From: Erysipelotrichaceae bacterium
GTDB lineage: Bacteria > Bacillota_I > Bacilli_A > Erysipelotrichales > Erysipelotrichaceae
DNA: 64,000 nt
Direction: 5' to 3'
Assembly: GCA_017445225.1 (NCBI GenBank)
Contig: JAFSUN010000007.1
Location: forward strand, 1-64,000
Part shown: positions 42,951 through 51,905 of the stretch, one piece after another
How the letters are laid out: the number at the start of each line of letters is the position of its first letter
Numbering within the stretch: the first letter of the stretch is position 1
Translations under genes and position numbers: made by a program
Notes under the pieces: generated by a model
What the model was told of the DNA's origin: nothing
Seen by the model: the letters and a program-made list of their open reading frames with translations, nothing else
Database searches by the model: none

Positions 42951-43916
42951 TTAGATCTTGTCGTTTGAACCTAAGACATCGATGATCTTGTGCTTGACAA
43001 GCTGCTTGATGTTCTCTCTTGCCGGTTTCAGATACTGGCGAGGGTCAAAGTGTGACGGATGATCATTGAAGTACTTACGGATGGTACCGGTCATGGCCAG
43101 ACGTAAGTCGGAGTCAATGTTGATCTTGCAGACAGCCATGGTTGAAGCCTTGCGCAGCTGTTCTTCCGGAACACCTACGGCATCAGGCATGTTGCCGCCG
43201 TTTTCATTGATCATCTTGACATACTCCTGCGGTACTGAGCTTGAACCGTGTAATACGATCGGGAAGCCAGGCAGTTTCTTGGAGATCTCTTCCAGAATGT
43301 CGAAACGCAGCGGAGGCGGTACCAGAACGCCTTCTTCATTTCTGGTGCATTGTTCAGGTTTGAACTTGTAGGCACCGTGGCTGGTTCCGATGGCGATGGC
43401 TAAGGAGTCGCATCCGGTTCTGGTTACGAACTCGATGACATCTTCCGGTCTGGTATATGATGAGTCTTCAGCAGCTACCTTGACATCATCTTCAACACCG
43501 GCTAAGGTTCCCAGTTCGGCTTCAACAACGACACCATGAGCATGAGCATATTCGACTACCTGTCTGGTAATGGCAATATTCTCTTCAAACGGCTTGCTGG
43601 AAGCATCGATCATGACTGATGTGAATCCGTCATCAATGCAGGACTTGCAGGTTTCGAAAGTGTCACCATGGTCAAGATGCAGAACGATCGGCAGTCCGGT
43701 TTCAATTACGGCAGCTTCTACCAGCTTTACCAGATAGGTACGGTTGGCATAAGCGCGGGCACCCTTGGATACCTGTAAGATAACCGGAGAATTGCATTCC
43801 TTGGCAGCCTCGGTAATGCCCTGGATGATTTCCATGTTGTTAACATTGAAGGCACCGATGGCATAACCGCCCTTATAGGCTTTCTCAAACATTTCTTTTG
43901 ATGTTACTAATGGCAT
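42951..43916 (-). CDS. fba: Class II fructose-bisphosphate aldolase
   Basis: A 321-residue zinc-dependent aldolase cleaving fructose-1,6-bisphosphate. LHLDHGDTFE, EAELGTLAGVED, HGAYK and LHGSSSVP contain the zinc and substrate ligands, with NIDSDLRLAMT toward the end. The length is normal. Monocistronic, with its own promoter and terminator. Confidence 0.95.
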   Translation of the reverse strand: MPLVTSKEMFEKAYKGGYAIGAFNVNNMEIIQGITEAAKECNSPVILQVSKGARAYANRTYLVKLVEAAVIETGLPIVLHLDHGDTFETCKSCIDDGFTSVMIDASSKPFEENIAITRQVVEYAHAHGVVVEAELGTLAGVEDDVKVAAEDSSYTRPEDVIEFVTRTGCDSLAIAIGTSHGAYKFKPEQCTRNEEGVLVPPPLRFDILEEISKKLPGFPIVLHGSSSVPQEYVKMINENGGNMPDAVGVPEEQLRKASTMAVCKINIDSDLRLAMTGTIRKYFNDHPSHFDPRQYLKPARENIKQLVKHKIIDVLGSNDKI

Positions 43917-43951
43917 TGATTAAATCTCCTCTTCTGTTAAATGCTAAAACT

Positions 43952-43980
43952 ATTTTATCACATTTACATATAAACGACAA
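43952..43980 (-). promoter_or_regulatory. Promoter of fba
   Basis: On the minus strand TTGTCG (43980-43975) lies 17 bp from TAAAAT (43957-43952). Confidence 0.65.
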
Positions 43981-44004
43981 AAAAATAGAACGAAATCGTT
44001 CTAT
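43981..44004 (-). terminator. Terminator of merR-type gene
   Basis: On the minus strand ATAGAACGA (44004-43996) pairs with TCGTTCTAT (43993-43985), then TTTT. Confidence 0.82.
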
Positions 44005-44363
44005 CTGTTTCTGGCTTTCTGCTGATACTGATAGGTCTTCCATTCGATCAACTGAACTTCCTTCTGGAGCTTGACCAGTTTGCTGCGGGCATTGTTCTGA
44101 TGCTCCTTCAGGATCTGGTATCTTTCCGGATAGGTATCGTTGCCCTGCTTTTCCAGTTCCATGAACTGCTTGACCTGCTCTAAGGGCATGCCGGTGTCAG
44201 CGAGGCATATTACCATTCTTACATCGTCAAGATCGGCATCAGAAAAAACACGGGTATTGTACTTGTCTCTGGCAATATTCGGGAAAAGTCCTAACTTGGC
44301 GTAATATCTGATGGTATGTTCGTTTTCTTCTGTTATCTCAGCAATTTCCTTAATAGTATACAT
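44001..44363 (-). CDS. MerR-family transcriptional regulator
   Basis: A 120-residue regulator. The winged HTH MYTIKEIAEITEENEHTIRYYAKLG is at the N-terminus and the dimerisation coiled coil follows (about 75-115). There is no effector domain and no cysteine metal-site motif, so it resembles small MerR members that sense through their helix. The start at 44363 has AGAGG upstream. A TATAAT is at 44399-44394. Targets unknown. Confidence 0.88.
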   Translation of the reverse strand: MYTIKEIAEITEENEHTIRYYAKLGLFPNIARDKYNTRVFSDADLDDVRMVICLADTGMPLEQVKQFMELEKQGNDTYPERYQILKEHQNNARSKLVKLQKEVQLIEWKTYQYQQKARNR

Positions 44364-44450
44364 ATTATCAACCTCTTTTTTTCTGATATCCACATTATAC
44401 ACTAAATTCAGAGGATAAGTATATTGATAAGAACAATTTTTCAACATGCA

Positions 44451-44480
44451 AAAAGCACATTAGAGATGCTCTAATGTGCT
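44451..44480 (-). terminator. Terminator of pgi
   Basis: On the minus strand AGCACATTAGAG (44480-44469) pairs with CTCTAATGTGCT (44465-44454), 12 bp with a 3-nt loop, then TTT. Confidence 0.85.
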
Positions 44481-44502
44481 CAATTTGAGGATAAATACAG
44501 GA

Positions 44503-45774
44503 CTATTCCTTGCCCAGGAGCTTGAACATGTTCTTCTTGTAGACTTCGACACCGGGCTGATTGAACGGGTTGACACCCAGCAGCAGTACGCTCATGGCGC
44601 AGGCTCTGAAGAAGAAGTAGATCATATAGCCGTAGCTGAACGGTCCGTTGTCCGGTAAGGATACCAGGATGTTGCCAACCTTGCCGGTATCGACGTGGGC
44701 AGCGATGGTACCCTGGCAGGCCATCTTATTGACCCAGTCAACGCTCTTGCCGGACAGATAATTCATGTTGTCCAGATTATCGGGATCAGCCGGGAAGACG
44801 ATATCGCTCATCGGATTGTCCAGTGTCAGAACGGTTTCATACAGACACTTGGTTCCTTCCTGAATGAACTGACCCATGGAATGCAGGTCGGTGGTAAAGG
44901 TAACGCTGGCCGGGAAAATGCCCTTGCCTTCCTTGCCTTCGGATTCACCGAACAGCTGCTTCCACCATTCAGCGATCATGGTCATGGACGGTTCATAGGT
45001 TACGAACAGTTCGACGTTCTTGCCTTCATTTTCCTTGATTCTTCTGATGACGGCATACTGATAGGCGATGTTCTTCTTCAGATCAGGATCCTGGAAGTCT
45101 TCGTAAGCCTGGCGGCAGCCGCTCATCAGTTCATCAATGTCGATGCCGGCCGCAGCGATCGGGATCAGGCCGACAGCGGTGAAGACGGAATAACGTCCGC
45201 CGATGTCATCCGGGATGACGAATTCACGGTAGCCCTTCCGGTCAGCCAGATTCTTAAGGGTTCCTCTGGCCTTGTCGGTAGTGGCAATGATTCTCTTGCG
45301 GGCTTCTTCCCTTCCGTACTTCTTTTCAATGTACTGTTCGAAGATCCGGAAGGCCACGCTGGTTTCGGTTGTTGTGCCGCTCTTGGATATGACGTTAAGA
45401 TAAACGCTCTTGCCCTCAATGTGCTTGAGGATCTGATTCAGATATGTTGATGACAGGCCATTGCCGGTGTAGATGATCTCCGGCTTGTCACCGGGATAGA
45501 GACCCTTCATCATTTCAATGGCGCTTCTGGCTCCCAGATAGGATCCGCCAATGCCGCATACCAGCAATACATCAGCGTTTTCATGGATTTCTCTGCCTAC
45601 TTCCTTGATTCTAGCAAATTCTTCCTTATCGTAATCAAAGGGCCATCTTACCCAGCCGATGAAATCATTGCCGGCGCATGTGCCGTCAAAGATCGACTGA
45701 TGAACTTCATTGACCCTTTCCTGATAGCTTAAAACATCTTCCTTCAACAATGCCTTTGAATAGTCTAATTTCAT
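44503..45774 (-). CDS. pgi: Glucose-6-phosphate isomerase
   Basis: A 423-residue isomerase interconverting glucose-6-phosphate and fructose-6-phosphate. VCGIGGSYLGARSAIEMM, SKSGTTTETSVAFRI and DIGGRYSVFTAVGLIP are characteristic. The ATG at 45774 has AGGAGGA upstream. It is coupled to the upstream S1 gene through an ATGA overlap. Confidence 0.95.
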   Translation of the reverse strand: MKLDYSKALLKEDVLSYQERVNEVHQSIFDGTCAGNDFIGWVRWPFDYDKEEFARIKEVGREIHENADVLLVCGIGGSYLGARSAIEMMKGLYPGDKPEIIYTGNGLSSTYLNQILKHIEGKSVYLNVISKSGTTTETSVAFRIFEQYIEKKYGREEARKRIIATTDKARGTLKNLADRKGYREFVIPDDIGGRYSVFTAVGLIPIAAAGIDIDELMSGCRQAYEDFQDPDLKKNIAYQYAVIRRIKENEGKNVELFVTYEPSMTMIAEWWKQLFGESEGKEGKGIFPASVTFTTDLHSMGQFIQEGTKCLYETVLTLDNPMSDIVFPADPDNLDNMNYLSGKSVDWVNKMACQGTIAAHVDTGKVGNILVSLPDNGPFSYGYMIYFFFRACAMSVLLLGVNPFNQPGVEVYKKNMFKLLGKE

Positions 45775-46118
45775 TCCTGTTCCTCCTGAATCCATATCGG
45801 CAGTTTTTCTTCCAGGGACCGGAATCCGATCGAGAACTTGGAGATCTGATCATTCCGGTATGGCTTATGAGTCATGCGGTTTTTCCGGATGGCCTTAAGG
45901 GAAAGCTTGTACTGGTGCCTGGCATGATCGACATCGATGATTTTTACGACGATCTTCTCACCTTCCCTGACGTAGGTATGGACGTCATTGACAAATCCAT
46001 TGCTGACCTCGGAAATGTGGATCAGACCGTAATTATCGTCTTCCAGTTTTACAAAGGCTCCATAAGGCATGATGCCCGTGATGATTCCCTGTACGACCTG
46101 CCCTCTTGAAAACTGCAT
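45771..46118 (-). CDS. S1 RNA-binding domain protein (CvfD/YugI-like)
   Basis: A 115-residue general-stress-type S1 protein. An S1 fold occupies residues 4-75 (VVQGIITGIMPYGAFVKLED, GLIHISEVSNGFV, KIIDVDHARHQYKLSLK). It probably binds RNA or ribosomes. The start at 46118 (MQFSRGQVV) has GGAG 8 nt upstream. TATAAT at 46146-46141, with an extended TGC, is the probable -10. It forms a two-gene unit with pgi. Confidence 0.88.
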   Translation of the reverse strand: MQFSRGQVVQGIITGIMPYGAFVKLEDDNYGLIHISEVSNGFVNDVHTYVREGEKIVVKIIDVDHARHQYKLSLKAIRKNRMTHKPYRNDQISKFSIGFRSLEEKLPIWIQEEQE

Positions 46119-46155
46119 TAACTCAACTCCTAACGAAAACATTATAGCACAATAA

Positions 46156-46184
46156 TTGCAGTTTAACGGTAATTCCTTTATAAT
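46156..46184 (+). promoter_or_regulatory. Promoter of the NifU-cca operon
   Basis: TTGCAG (46156-46161) is 17 bp from a perfect TATAAT (46179-46184). Downstream, AACAGGA (46196-46202) and TCCTGTT (46232-46238), with inner ATTCA/TGAAT, can form a 12-bp stem-loop in the leader before GGGGAGG. Confidence 0.7.
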
Positions 46185-46257
46185 TGTCCATGGTAAACAG
46201 GAGATTCATCAATCTTTCACAAGTTGAATGATCCTGTTATTGGGGAGGTAATCACAC

Positions 46258-46545
46258 ATGGATGAAGTCAAAACAACTGGCCGCAGTGCTGAAGAAGTTT
46301 ACGACCATGTTGCCAAGATAATAGCTCACATACGTCCTTACATCATTTCCGACGGCGGCGACGTTGAACTGGTTGGAATTGAAGACGGCGTTGTTAAGGT
46401 AAGAATGCTGGGCGCCTGTGCCGGCTGTTCCCTGCTCAATGTCACACTGGACAACGGAATCAAGAACTGGATCCTTGAGGAAGTACCGGAAATCAGCGAT
46501 GTTGTCATGGAAACTACGACCTTTGATCAGAATCTGTTCTATTAA
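46258..46545 (+). CDS. NifU-type iron-sulfur scaffold protein
   Basis: A 95-residue NifU C-terminal-domain protein. GACAGCSLLNVTLDNGI contains the CxxC that carries a [4Fe-4S] cluster for transfer to target proteins. IRPYIISDGGDVELVGI is the family opening. It leads a plus-strand group ending with cca. Confidence 0.92.
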   Translation: MDEVKTTGRSAEEVYDHVAKIIAHIRPYIISDGGDVELVGIEDGVVKVRMLGACAGCSLLNVTLDNGIKNWILEEVPEISDVVMETTTFDQNLFY

Positions 46546-46583
46546 GCGGGATGCAAATCCCCTTTTTCAGTTAAAGAGGTCTC

Positions 46584-47405
46584 ATGTTCGGTTATCTCAT
46601 CTGCAATAAACAGAAACTCTCGGAAGAAGAGTACAATGTCTATCACAGTTACTACTGCGGTCTCTGCAACCGTCTTTTTTCCCTTTACGGCAATGAAGGC
46701 CGCAAGACGGTATCCTATGACCTCGCCTTTGTCGGCATTCTGCTGACCGGTCTCTACCATCCTGCGGATATTGCCGGGCAGGAAAGATGTCCCATTCACT
46801 TCATAACTGCCCATGATTACCGTTATAACGATTACCTTACCTATGCTGCCAAAATGAATATCGTCCTGACGTATTACAAACAGCTGGATGACTATCATGA
46901 CGATAATGATCAGCGCGCCTTCAAAAGGGCCGGAAAGCTGAAAACGTATGTTGAAGAAATCCGCAAGGAATATCCTGAGAAGCTGCGCATCATTGAAGAA
47001 TGCCTGCAGGAAAACAGCCGCATCGAGGCTGCAAACATTCTCAACCCCGACATACCGGCCAACTGCTTCGGAAATCTCTTTGCCGAAGTTCTCTATAGGG
47101 ACATCGATGATTTCACACCCCTGCTGAAGAGATTCGGATTCTATCTCGGTAAGTTCATCTATCTGATGGATGCCTGTCTGGACCTCCGTGACGATCTTAA
47201 AAACGGCAATTACAACTGCCTGACGGCCGTCAGCAGTACCGACTACGGCAGTCTTTTGGAAATGGTAATGGCCGACTGCGTAGCCGCCTATAATCAATTA
47301 CCGCTCTCAGAGCATCAACATATCATCGAAAATGTGTTATACTCTGGTATATGGACGCAGTATGATCTGCATTTCCGCATGAAGAAAGGACCTCAGGATG
47401 CGTGA
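46584..47405 (+). CDS. DUF5685 family protein
   Basis: A 273-residue soluble, largely helical protein of the DUF5685 family ([28 protein letters not shown]). Cysteines in YYCGLCNRL and further conserved acidic motifs ([21 protein letters not shown]) suggest a metal-binding or isoprenoid-synthase-like fold; function unknown. It overlaps the downstream J-domain gene by 8 nt, so the two are coupled. Confidence 0.85.
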   Translation: MFGYLICNKQKLSEEEYNVYHSYYCGLCNRLFSLYGNEGRKTVSYDLAFVGILLTGLYHPADIAGQERCPIHFITAHDYRYNDYLTYAAKMNIVLTYYKQLDDYHDDNDQRAFKRAGKLKTYVEEIRKEYPEKLRIIEECLQENSRIEAANILNPDIPANCFGNLFAEVLYRDIDDFTPLLKRFGFYLGKFIYLMDACLDLRDDLKNGNYNCLTAVSSTDYGSLLEMVMADCVAAYNQLPLSEHQHIIENVLYSGIWTQYDLHFRMKKGPQDA

Positions 47406-48075
47406 TCCTTATGAAGTACTGGGAATAACCAGGAATGCCAGTGATGATGAGATCAACAAGGCCTACCGGGCTCTTGCCAAGAAGTATCATCCGGACCTGA
47501 ATCCCAATGATCCCACGGCTGCCGAAAAGATGTCGGAACTCAATGCCGCTTACGATAAGATCAAGAGCGGTGAAGCGAAGTATCAGTCACAGTCACAGTC
47601 GGGATACTATCAGAATCCCTATGAAAACCGTAATACCGGCTATTACGGTCCTTTCGGTTTCTATGACTTCACCGGATTCAATCAGCGGCAGAACAGCTAC
47701 TCCGACATGGATTCCGTCCGCCTTTACCTGCAGCAGGGTGCCTACCGCGAAGCCCTTTATCTGCTGAGTACCATCGAAGTACACGATGCCCTGTGGTACT
47801 ACTACAGTGCCTATGCCAACTATTTCTCCGGCAACCGGGTAACCGCCCTTGAACATGCCGAAAGAGCCTGCAAATACGATCCCCATAATCAGGATTATCA
47901 GGATCTTCTCAGCATGATCAGAAGCGGACGGCGCGCCTACCGCAGCCGCAGCTATTCCTATGGCCGCTCACAGTCATCATTCAGGGTATTTCTGATGTTC
48001 ATCGTAGCCCAGATCCTCTGCGGAATCTTCGGAGGGCGAGGCTGCTATTATCTGCCCTGGATCTTCTGGTGTTAA
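47398..48075 (+). CDS. J-domain protein with C-terminal membrane anchor
   Basis: A 225-residue DnaJ-domain protein. The J domain fills residues 1-65 with the HPD motif (KYHPDLN). A Gln/Tyr-rich linker follows, then a TPR-like helical repeat region (about 100-165) and a C-terminal hydrophobic anchor ([19 protein letters not shown]). It would recruit DnaK to the membrane or to a client. It is coupled to the DUF5685 gene. Confidence 0.85.
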   Translation: MRDPYEVLGITRNASDDEINKAYRALAKKYHPDLNPNDPTAAEKMSELNAAYDKIKSGEAKYQSQSQSGYYQNPYENRNTGYYGPFGFYDFTGFNQRQNSYSDMDSVRLYLQQGAYREALYLLSTIEVHDALWYYYSAYANYFSGNRVTALEHAERACKYDPHNQDYQDLLSMIRSGRRAYRSRSYSYGRSQSSFRVFLMFIVAQILCGIFGGRGCYYLPWIFWC

Positions 48076-48087
48076 GGGGGTAAACGC

Positions 48088-48531
48088 ATGAATAACATCA
48101 AGGATAAGTTCAGAAATGCGATGGGACGCTTTTCCAACCGCATGTACAATTTCATGGTCGGCCGCTATGGCATGGATGATCTCTATAAATTCCTGCTGTA
48201 TACGGCCATCTTCTGCATCGTACTCAATCTCTTCGTAAGAAGCAGCATCCTGTATTTTCTGGGTCTGGCCTGTCTGGTATTTGCTACCTTCCGGGCCTAT
48301 TCCCGCAATATCACTGCCCGCCGGAGAGAAAACGATAAATATCTGGCCCTGACCAAGGACATCCGTCCTTTCGTGAAACTGCAGGTCCGCCGGATCCGGG
48401 AGATCAGAACAGCCCGCTTCCGCCGCTGTCCGCACTGCCATAAGGCTCTGCGTCTTCCCAACCGGAAAGGCAAACATACCGTCAGCTGTCCGAACTGTCA
48501 TCAGGAATTCAAGGTAACCATCAGGATTTAG
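48088..48531 (+). CDS. Membrane protein with C-terminal zinc ribbon
   Basis: A 147-residue protein with one or two membrane segments (LYKFLLYTAIFCIVLNLFV, LYFLGLACLVFATFRAY) and a C-terminal zinc ribbon RRCPHCHKA...VSCPNCHQEF (two CPxC knuckles). Specific function unknown. It lies between the J-domain gene and cca with short gaps, suggesting a common transcript. Confidence 0.8.
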   Translation: MNNIKDKFRNAMGRFSNRMYNFMVGRYGMDDLYKFLLYTAIFCIVLNLFVRSSILYFLGLACLVFATFRAYSRNITARRRENDKYLALTKDIRPFVKLQVRRIREIRTARFRRCPHCHKALRLPNRKGKHTVSCPNCHQEFKVTIRI

Positions 48532-48534
48532 AAC

Positions 48535-49863
48535 ATGAAAAAGATCATTCTTCCCGAAGATGTAAAGAGACTGCTTAATGAACTGACCTCAAACGGTTTT
48601 GAGGCTTTTATTGTCGGCGGCTGCGTCCGTGACAGTCTGATGGGCAACAAGCCCCATGACTATGACATTACGACCAATGCCTCCGTTGATCAGATGAAGG
48701 AGTGCTTCCGCAATTACCGGCTGATCGAAACCGGTGTTAAGCACGGTACTCTGACCGTTGCCCTGAACCACAACAACTATGAGATCACCACCTACCGCAT
48801 CGACAGCGAATACGAAGACCACCGCCATCCCGACAGCGTAACCTTTACCGCTGATCTCAAGGAAGATCTGGCCCGCCGTGATTTTACCGTCAATGCCATG
48901 GCTTACAATGAGGAAAGCGGTCTGATCGATCTCTATGACGGTCAGAAGGATCTGAAAGCCGGCATCATCAGATGCGTCGGTGATCCGGAAAAACGCTTTG
49001 AAGAAGATGCCTTACGGATCTTGAGAGCTCTGCGGTTTGCCAGCCGCTTCAGCTTCACCATTGAGGAAAATACGGAAAAAGCCCTTTTTGAAAAGGCTCC
49101 CCTGCTCTCCTATGTTTCCATTGAGCGGATCCAGAATGAATTCACCGAGATCCTTCTTTCCGAAAATGCCGACCACTATCTTGACCGCTACATCGATGTC
49201 ATCTGCGTTTTCCTGCCGGAACTGGAGATCATGCTGAACTTTGATCAGAACAACATCCATCATAACCTGGATCTCTGGCATCACACTCTCAGCGTCGTCA
49301 GGCACTGCAATCCCGATAAGGCCCTGCGCTGGGCGGCTCTGCTGCACGATCTGGGCAAGTACTATACCGTCAACATCGGCAGCGACAATCAGTATCACTT
49401 CTTCAACCATCCCGAGGTTTCGGCCAAGAAGACACTTTACATCCTCAAGAGGATGAAGATGGATACCAGAACCACCAATGAGATCTACTATTACGTTCTC
49501 TATCATGATTACCCCATCACCAGCAAGCGGACCGTCAAGCGGCTGCTCAACTGCATGGACTACGATCATCTCTACCAGCTGGTCAATCTGAAACTGGCTG
49601 ACAATCTGTCGCAGAGCCCGCAGTTCTTCCGCGGTGAAAAGTACTTTACCGACATGATCAACCTGATCAATGAAGTACGCGACAATAATGAAGCCTACCG
49701 GGTGACCGATCTGGCCGTTAACGGTCAGGATCTGATGGAATTCGGCTACCGCGGCCAGGAGATCGGCAACAAGCTGACCGAACTGCTGGAACTGGTGGTC
49801 AATGAAGAGATCACCAACGACCGTGAGACCCTGATGTGGTATCTCAGTTCCATTTCCGACTGA
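48535..49863 (+). CDS. cca: CCA tRNA nucleotidyltransferase
   Basis: A 442-residue class II nucleotidyltransferase that adds CCA to tRNA 3' ends. VGGCVRDSLMG (residues 27-37) and HDYDIT (metal-binding Asp42 and Asp44) form the active site. KHGTLTV, with RRDFTVNAMAY, binds the nucleotide. An HD domain (HDLGKY) follows. The tRNAs in this window already encode CCA, so the enzyme would mainly repair ends. Confidence 0.94.
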   Translation: MKKIILPEDVKRLLNELTSNGFEAFIVGGCVRDSLMGNKPHDYDITTNASVDQMKECFRNYRLIETGVKHGTLTVALNHNNYEITTYRIDSEYEDHRHPDSVTFTADLKEDLARRDFTVNAMAYNEESGLIDLYDGQKDLKAGIIRCVGDPEKRFEEDALRILRALRFASRFSFTIEENTEKALFEKAPLLSYVSIERIQNEFTEILLSENADHYLDRYIDVICVFLPELEIMLNFDQNNIHHNLDLWHHTLSVVRHCNPDKALRWAALLHDLGKYYTVNIGSDNQYHFFNHPEVSAKKTLYILKRMKMDTRTTNEIYYYVLYHDYPITSKRTVKRLLNCMDYDHLYQLVNLKLADNLSQSPQFFRGEKYFTDMINLINEVRDNNEAYRVTDLAVNGQDLMEFGYRGQEIGNKLTELLELVVNEEITNDRETLMWYLSSISD

Positions 49864-49871
49864 TAAAAAAT

Positions 49872-49898
49872 AGCCTTCCCTGCGGAAGGCTTTCTTTT
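49872..49898. terminator. Bidirectional terminator after cca
   Basis: AGCCTTCC (49872-49879) pairs with GGAAGGCT (49884-49891), with TTTCTTTT downstream and an A run upstream. Confidence 0.85.
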
Positions 49899-49906
49899 GC
49901 GGTGAT

Positions 49907-50611
49907 TTACTTTATGTGTCTTCTGATCAGCACAAATGGCGTACATTCATCGCCCTGACCGGTCGGATTGTCCTTGATGATCTTTGCCAGGGTCTCCTTG
50001 GAAAGATCAACACAGTCAGACTTGCCGAGGATGGTCACGTTGAAGTCATTGGCGTCAACGATCATGGCTGCCACACCGGTCTTCTTAAAGATCTTATTGC
50101 ATTCGCCATCGGGATCCTTCGGCAGACGGATGCCGAATTCCCCGTAGATCGGATAAACGTCCGGATAGAAACCGTCCAGTCCGGTCACTTCTTCACCGAC
50201 CATGTCATAGAAGATGCCTTTCTTGCCGACCAGCTTGCCGAAACCGGCACAGACGGCCGCCCAGAAAACCTTCGGAGCACCGGCATAGTCGATCGCAAAC
50301 TGCATCTTGTAGACATCACCGACACCGATTCCGGCATCGGAATGCTGAGTGGCGAAACGGGACAGGAACTTGGCCAGGAAACTGATCTGCATGTCCTTCT
50401 TGTAGACGACGTTGTTCTGGCACAGGGAGACGATCTTTTCCGAGATGGAAAGGATGTCCCCTTCCTGATGGTCAGGCTTGACGTACTTCTCTACCAGTTC
50501 ACAGAGGTCTTCCCCGATGTTTACGAAATGGGTCTTGATGGCGTATCTTTCATATTCAACACCGTCAACGGTGATCAGGAGATTCTTTCCCTTATTGATG
50601 CTTAATGTCAT
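49907..50611 (-). CDS. CofE-like (F420-0:gamma-glutamyl ligase family) protein
   Basis: A 234-residue stand-alone member of the family of coenzyme F420-0:L-glutamate ligase. GDILSISEKIVSLCQN, then LDGFYPDVYPIYGEFGIRLPKDPDGECN and AAMIVDANDFNVTILGKS resemble the CofE core. F420 is not expected in this group of bacteria and no F420 gene lies nearby, so the substrate is likely different. It follows galK by 19 nt on the same strand. Confidence 0.75.
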   Translation of the reverse strand: MTLSINKGKNLLITVDGVEYERYAIKTHFVNIGEDLCELVEKYVKPDHQEGDILSISEKIVSLCQNNVVYKKDMQISFLAKFLSRFATQHSDAGIGVGDVYKMQFAIDYAGAPKVFWAAVCAGFGKLVGKKGIFYDMVGEEVTGLDGFYPDVYPIYGEFGIRLPKDPDGECNKIFKKTGVAAMIVDANDFNVTILGKSDCVDLSKETLAKIIKDNPTGQGDECTPFVLIRRHIK

Positions 50612-50630
50612 GTTTTATTCCTTCTTTCCG

Positions 50631-51902
50631 TTAAATCAGCCGGCAGGCACCCTTTGGTGAGATCTGCAGCTTGAGGCAGCTTCCCTCACCGAAGATCTTT
50701 TCGATCTTGTCGTGATATTCATCAACGAAGTCGTTCTTGACAAAGGCCAGAATGGTTCCGGCAAAGCCGCCGCCGTGGATGCGGCAGACACCATGGCCTT
50801 CCAGCAGTTCTTCTGAGATCATCAGAGCAATGGAAAGCGGCTGATTCTGGACATCCGTATTCGTATAGACATTCTGCAGATACTTGAAGGAGCTGTTTCC
50901 GCTTTCGGTTACCAGCTTCAGGAAGGTATTGATGTCATTGCGCTGGAGCGCATCTGCCTGCTTTCTGACTCTTTCACTCTCATTCTTCATGTGCAGGGCT
51001 CTTAAGACCGGCCGGTCACCGTAACGCTTTCTCAGATCCGGTATTCTTTCAATGATGTCTTCCTTACTGACATCAACCAGAAAATCCTGGTCGAAGTAAT
51101 TGGCGATCAGCCGCATTTCATCGGGAATGCTCTTGTATTCATCACCCAGATTGGCATGAGAACCGCGGGTGTTGACCAGACATAATGAATAGTTATACGG
51201 AACGAAACTTCTGGCTACTTCCCGGACTTCGGGATCATCAAAGTTATGGAAGTCAATGAAGATCAGTCCTTCGTAGCAGCAGGCACACTGATCCATCAGG
51301 CCGCAGGGCTTGCCGAAGTAGACGTTCTCAGCATACTGGCTGCCCTTGGCGATCTCCATCGGCGTGATTTTGCCTTCGTTGTAGAGATGGTTGATGATGG
51401 TGCCGATGGCATTCTCAAAGGCGGCCGAAGAACTCATGCCGCTGCCGACCGGAACATCGCTTTCCATGACGGCCTTGAAACCGCCGATCTCATAGCCGAT
51501 CTGCTTCAGGCGGTTGATGACGCCCTTTACCAGTGACAGTGAAGTGTGCTTCTCCTTTTCATGGAAACTCAGATCGGTGATTTTAAGCCCTTCTATGACC
51601 TTGTTATTGGAGACGATTGATAAGTCACTGTCTTTACAAACAACGGCCAGAATGTCTGTATTTACGCCACAGGCCAGAACACATCCGTGCTGATGATCCG
51701 TATGGTTGCCGCTGACTTCACAGCGGCCCGGGATTGAGAACAGACAGACGTCCTGATCTCCATAGGTATTGATGAACTTGGAGATGATCCGGATGTAACG
51801 GTCTCTCTGATAGTCAAGTAAGCTTTCATCCGTATAGGTTTCAAGCAGCAGGCGGTTCATTTTACCGTTTCTGATTTCTTCAATGATGTTGCTGGCTAAC
51901 AT
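50631..51902 (-). CDS. galK: Galactokinase
   Basis: A 423-residue GHMP kinase phosphorylating galactose at C1. The galactose-binding motif is GRCEVSGNHTDHQHG, and the ATP motif PVGSGMSSSAAFENAIG is intact; GGGFAGTILAF is the third motif. It fits the release of galactose by the GH53 galactanase two genes upstream. No galT or galE is in the window. Confidence 0.92.
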   Translation of the reverse strand: MLASNIIEEIRNGKMNRLLLETYTDESLLDYQRDRYIRIISKFINTYGDQDVCLFSIPGRCEVSGNHTDHQHGCVLACGVNTDILAVVCKDSDLSIVSNNKVIEGLKITDLSFHEKEKHTSLSLVKGVINRLKQIGYEIGGFKAVMESDVPVGSGMSSSAAFENAIGTIINHLYNEGKITPMEIAKGSQYAENVYFGKPCGLMDQCACCYEGLIFIDFHNFDDPEVREVARSFVPYNYSLCLVNTRGSHANLGDEYKSIPDEMRLIANYFDQDFLVDVSKEDIIERIPDLRKRYGDRPVLRALHMKNESERVRKQADALQRNDINTFLKLVTESGNSSFKYLQNVYTNTDVQNQPLSIALMISEELLEGHGVCRIHGGGFAGTILAFVKNDFVDEYHDKIEKIFGEGSCLKLQISPKGACRLI

Positions 51903-51905
51903 TTT

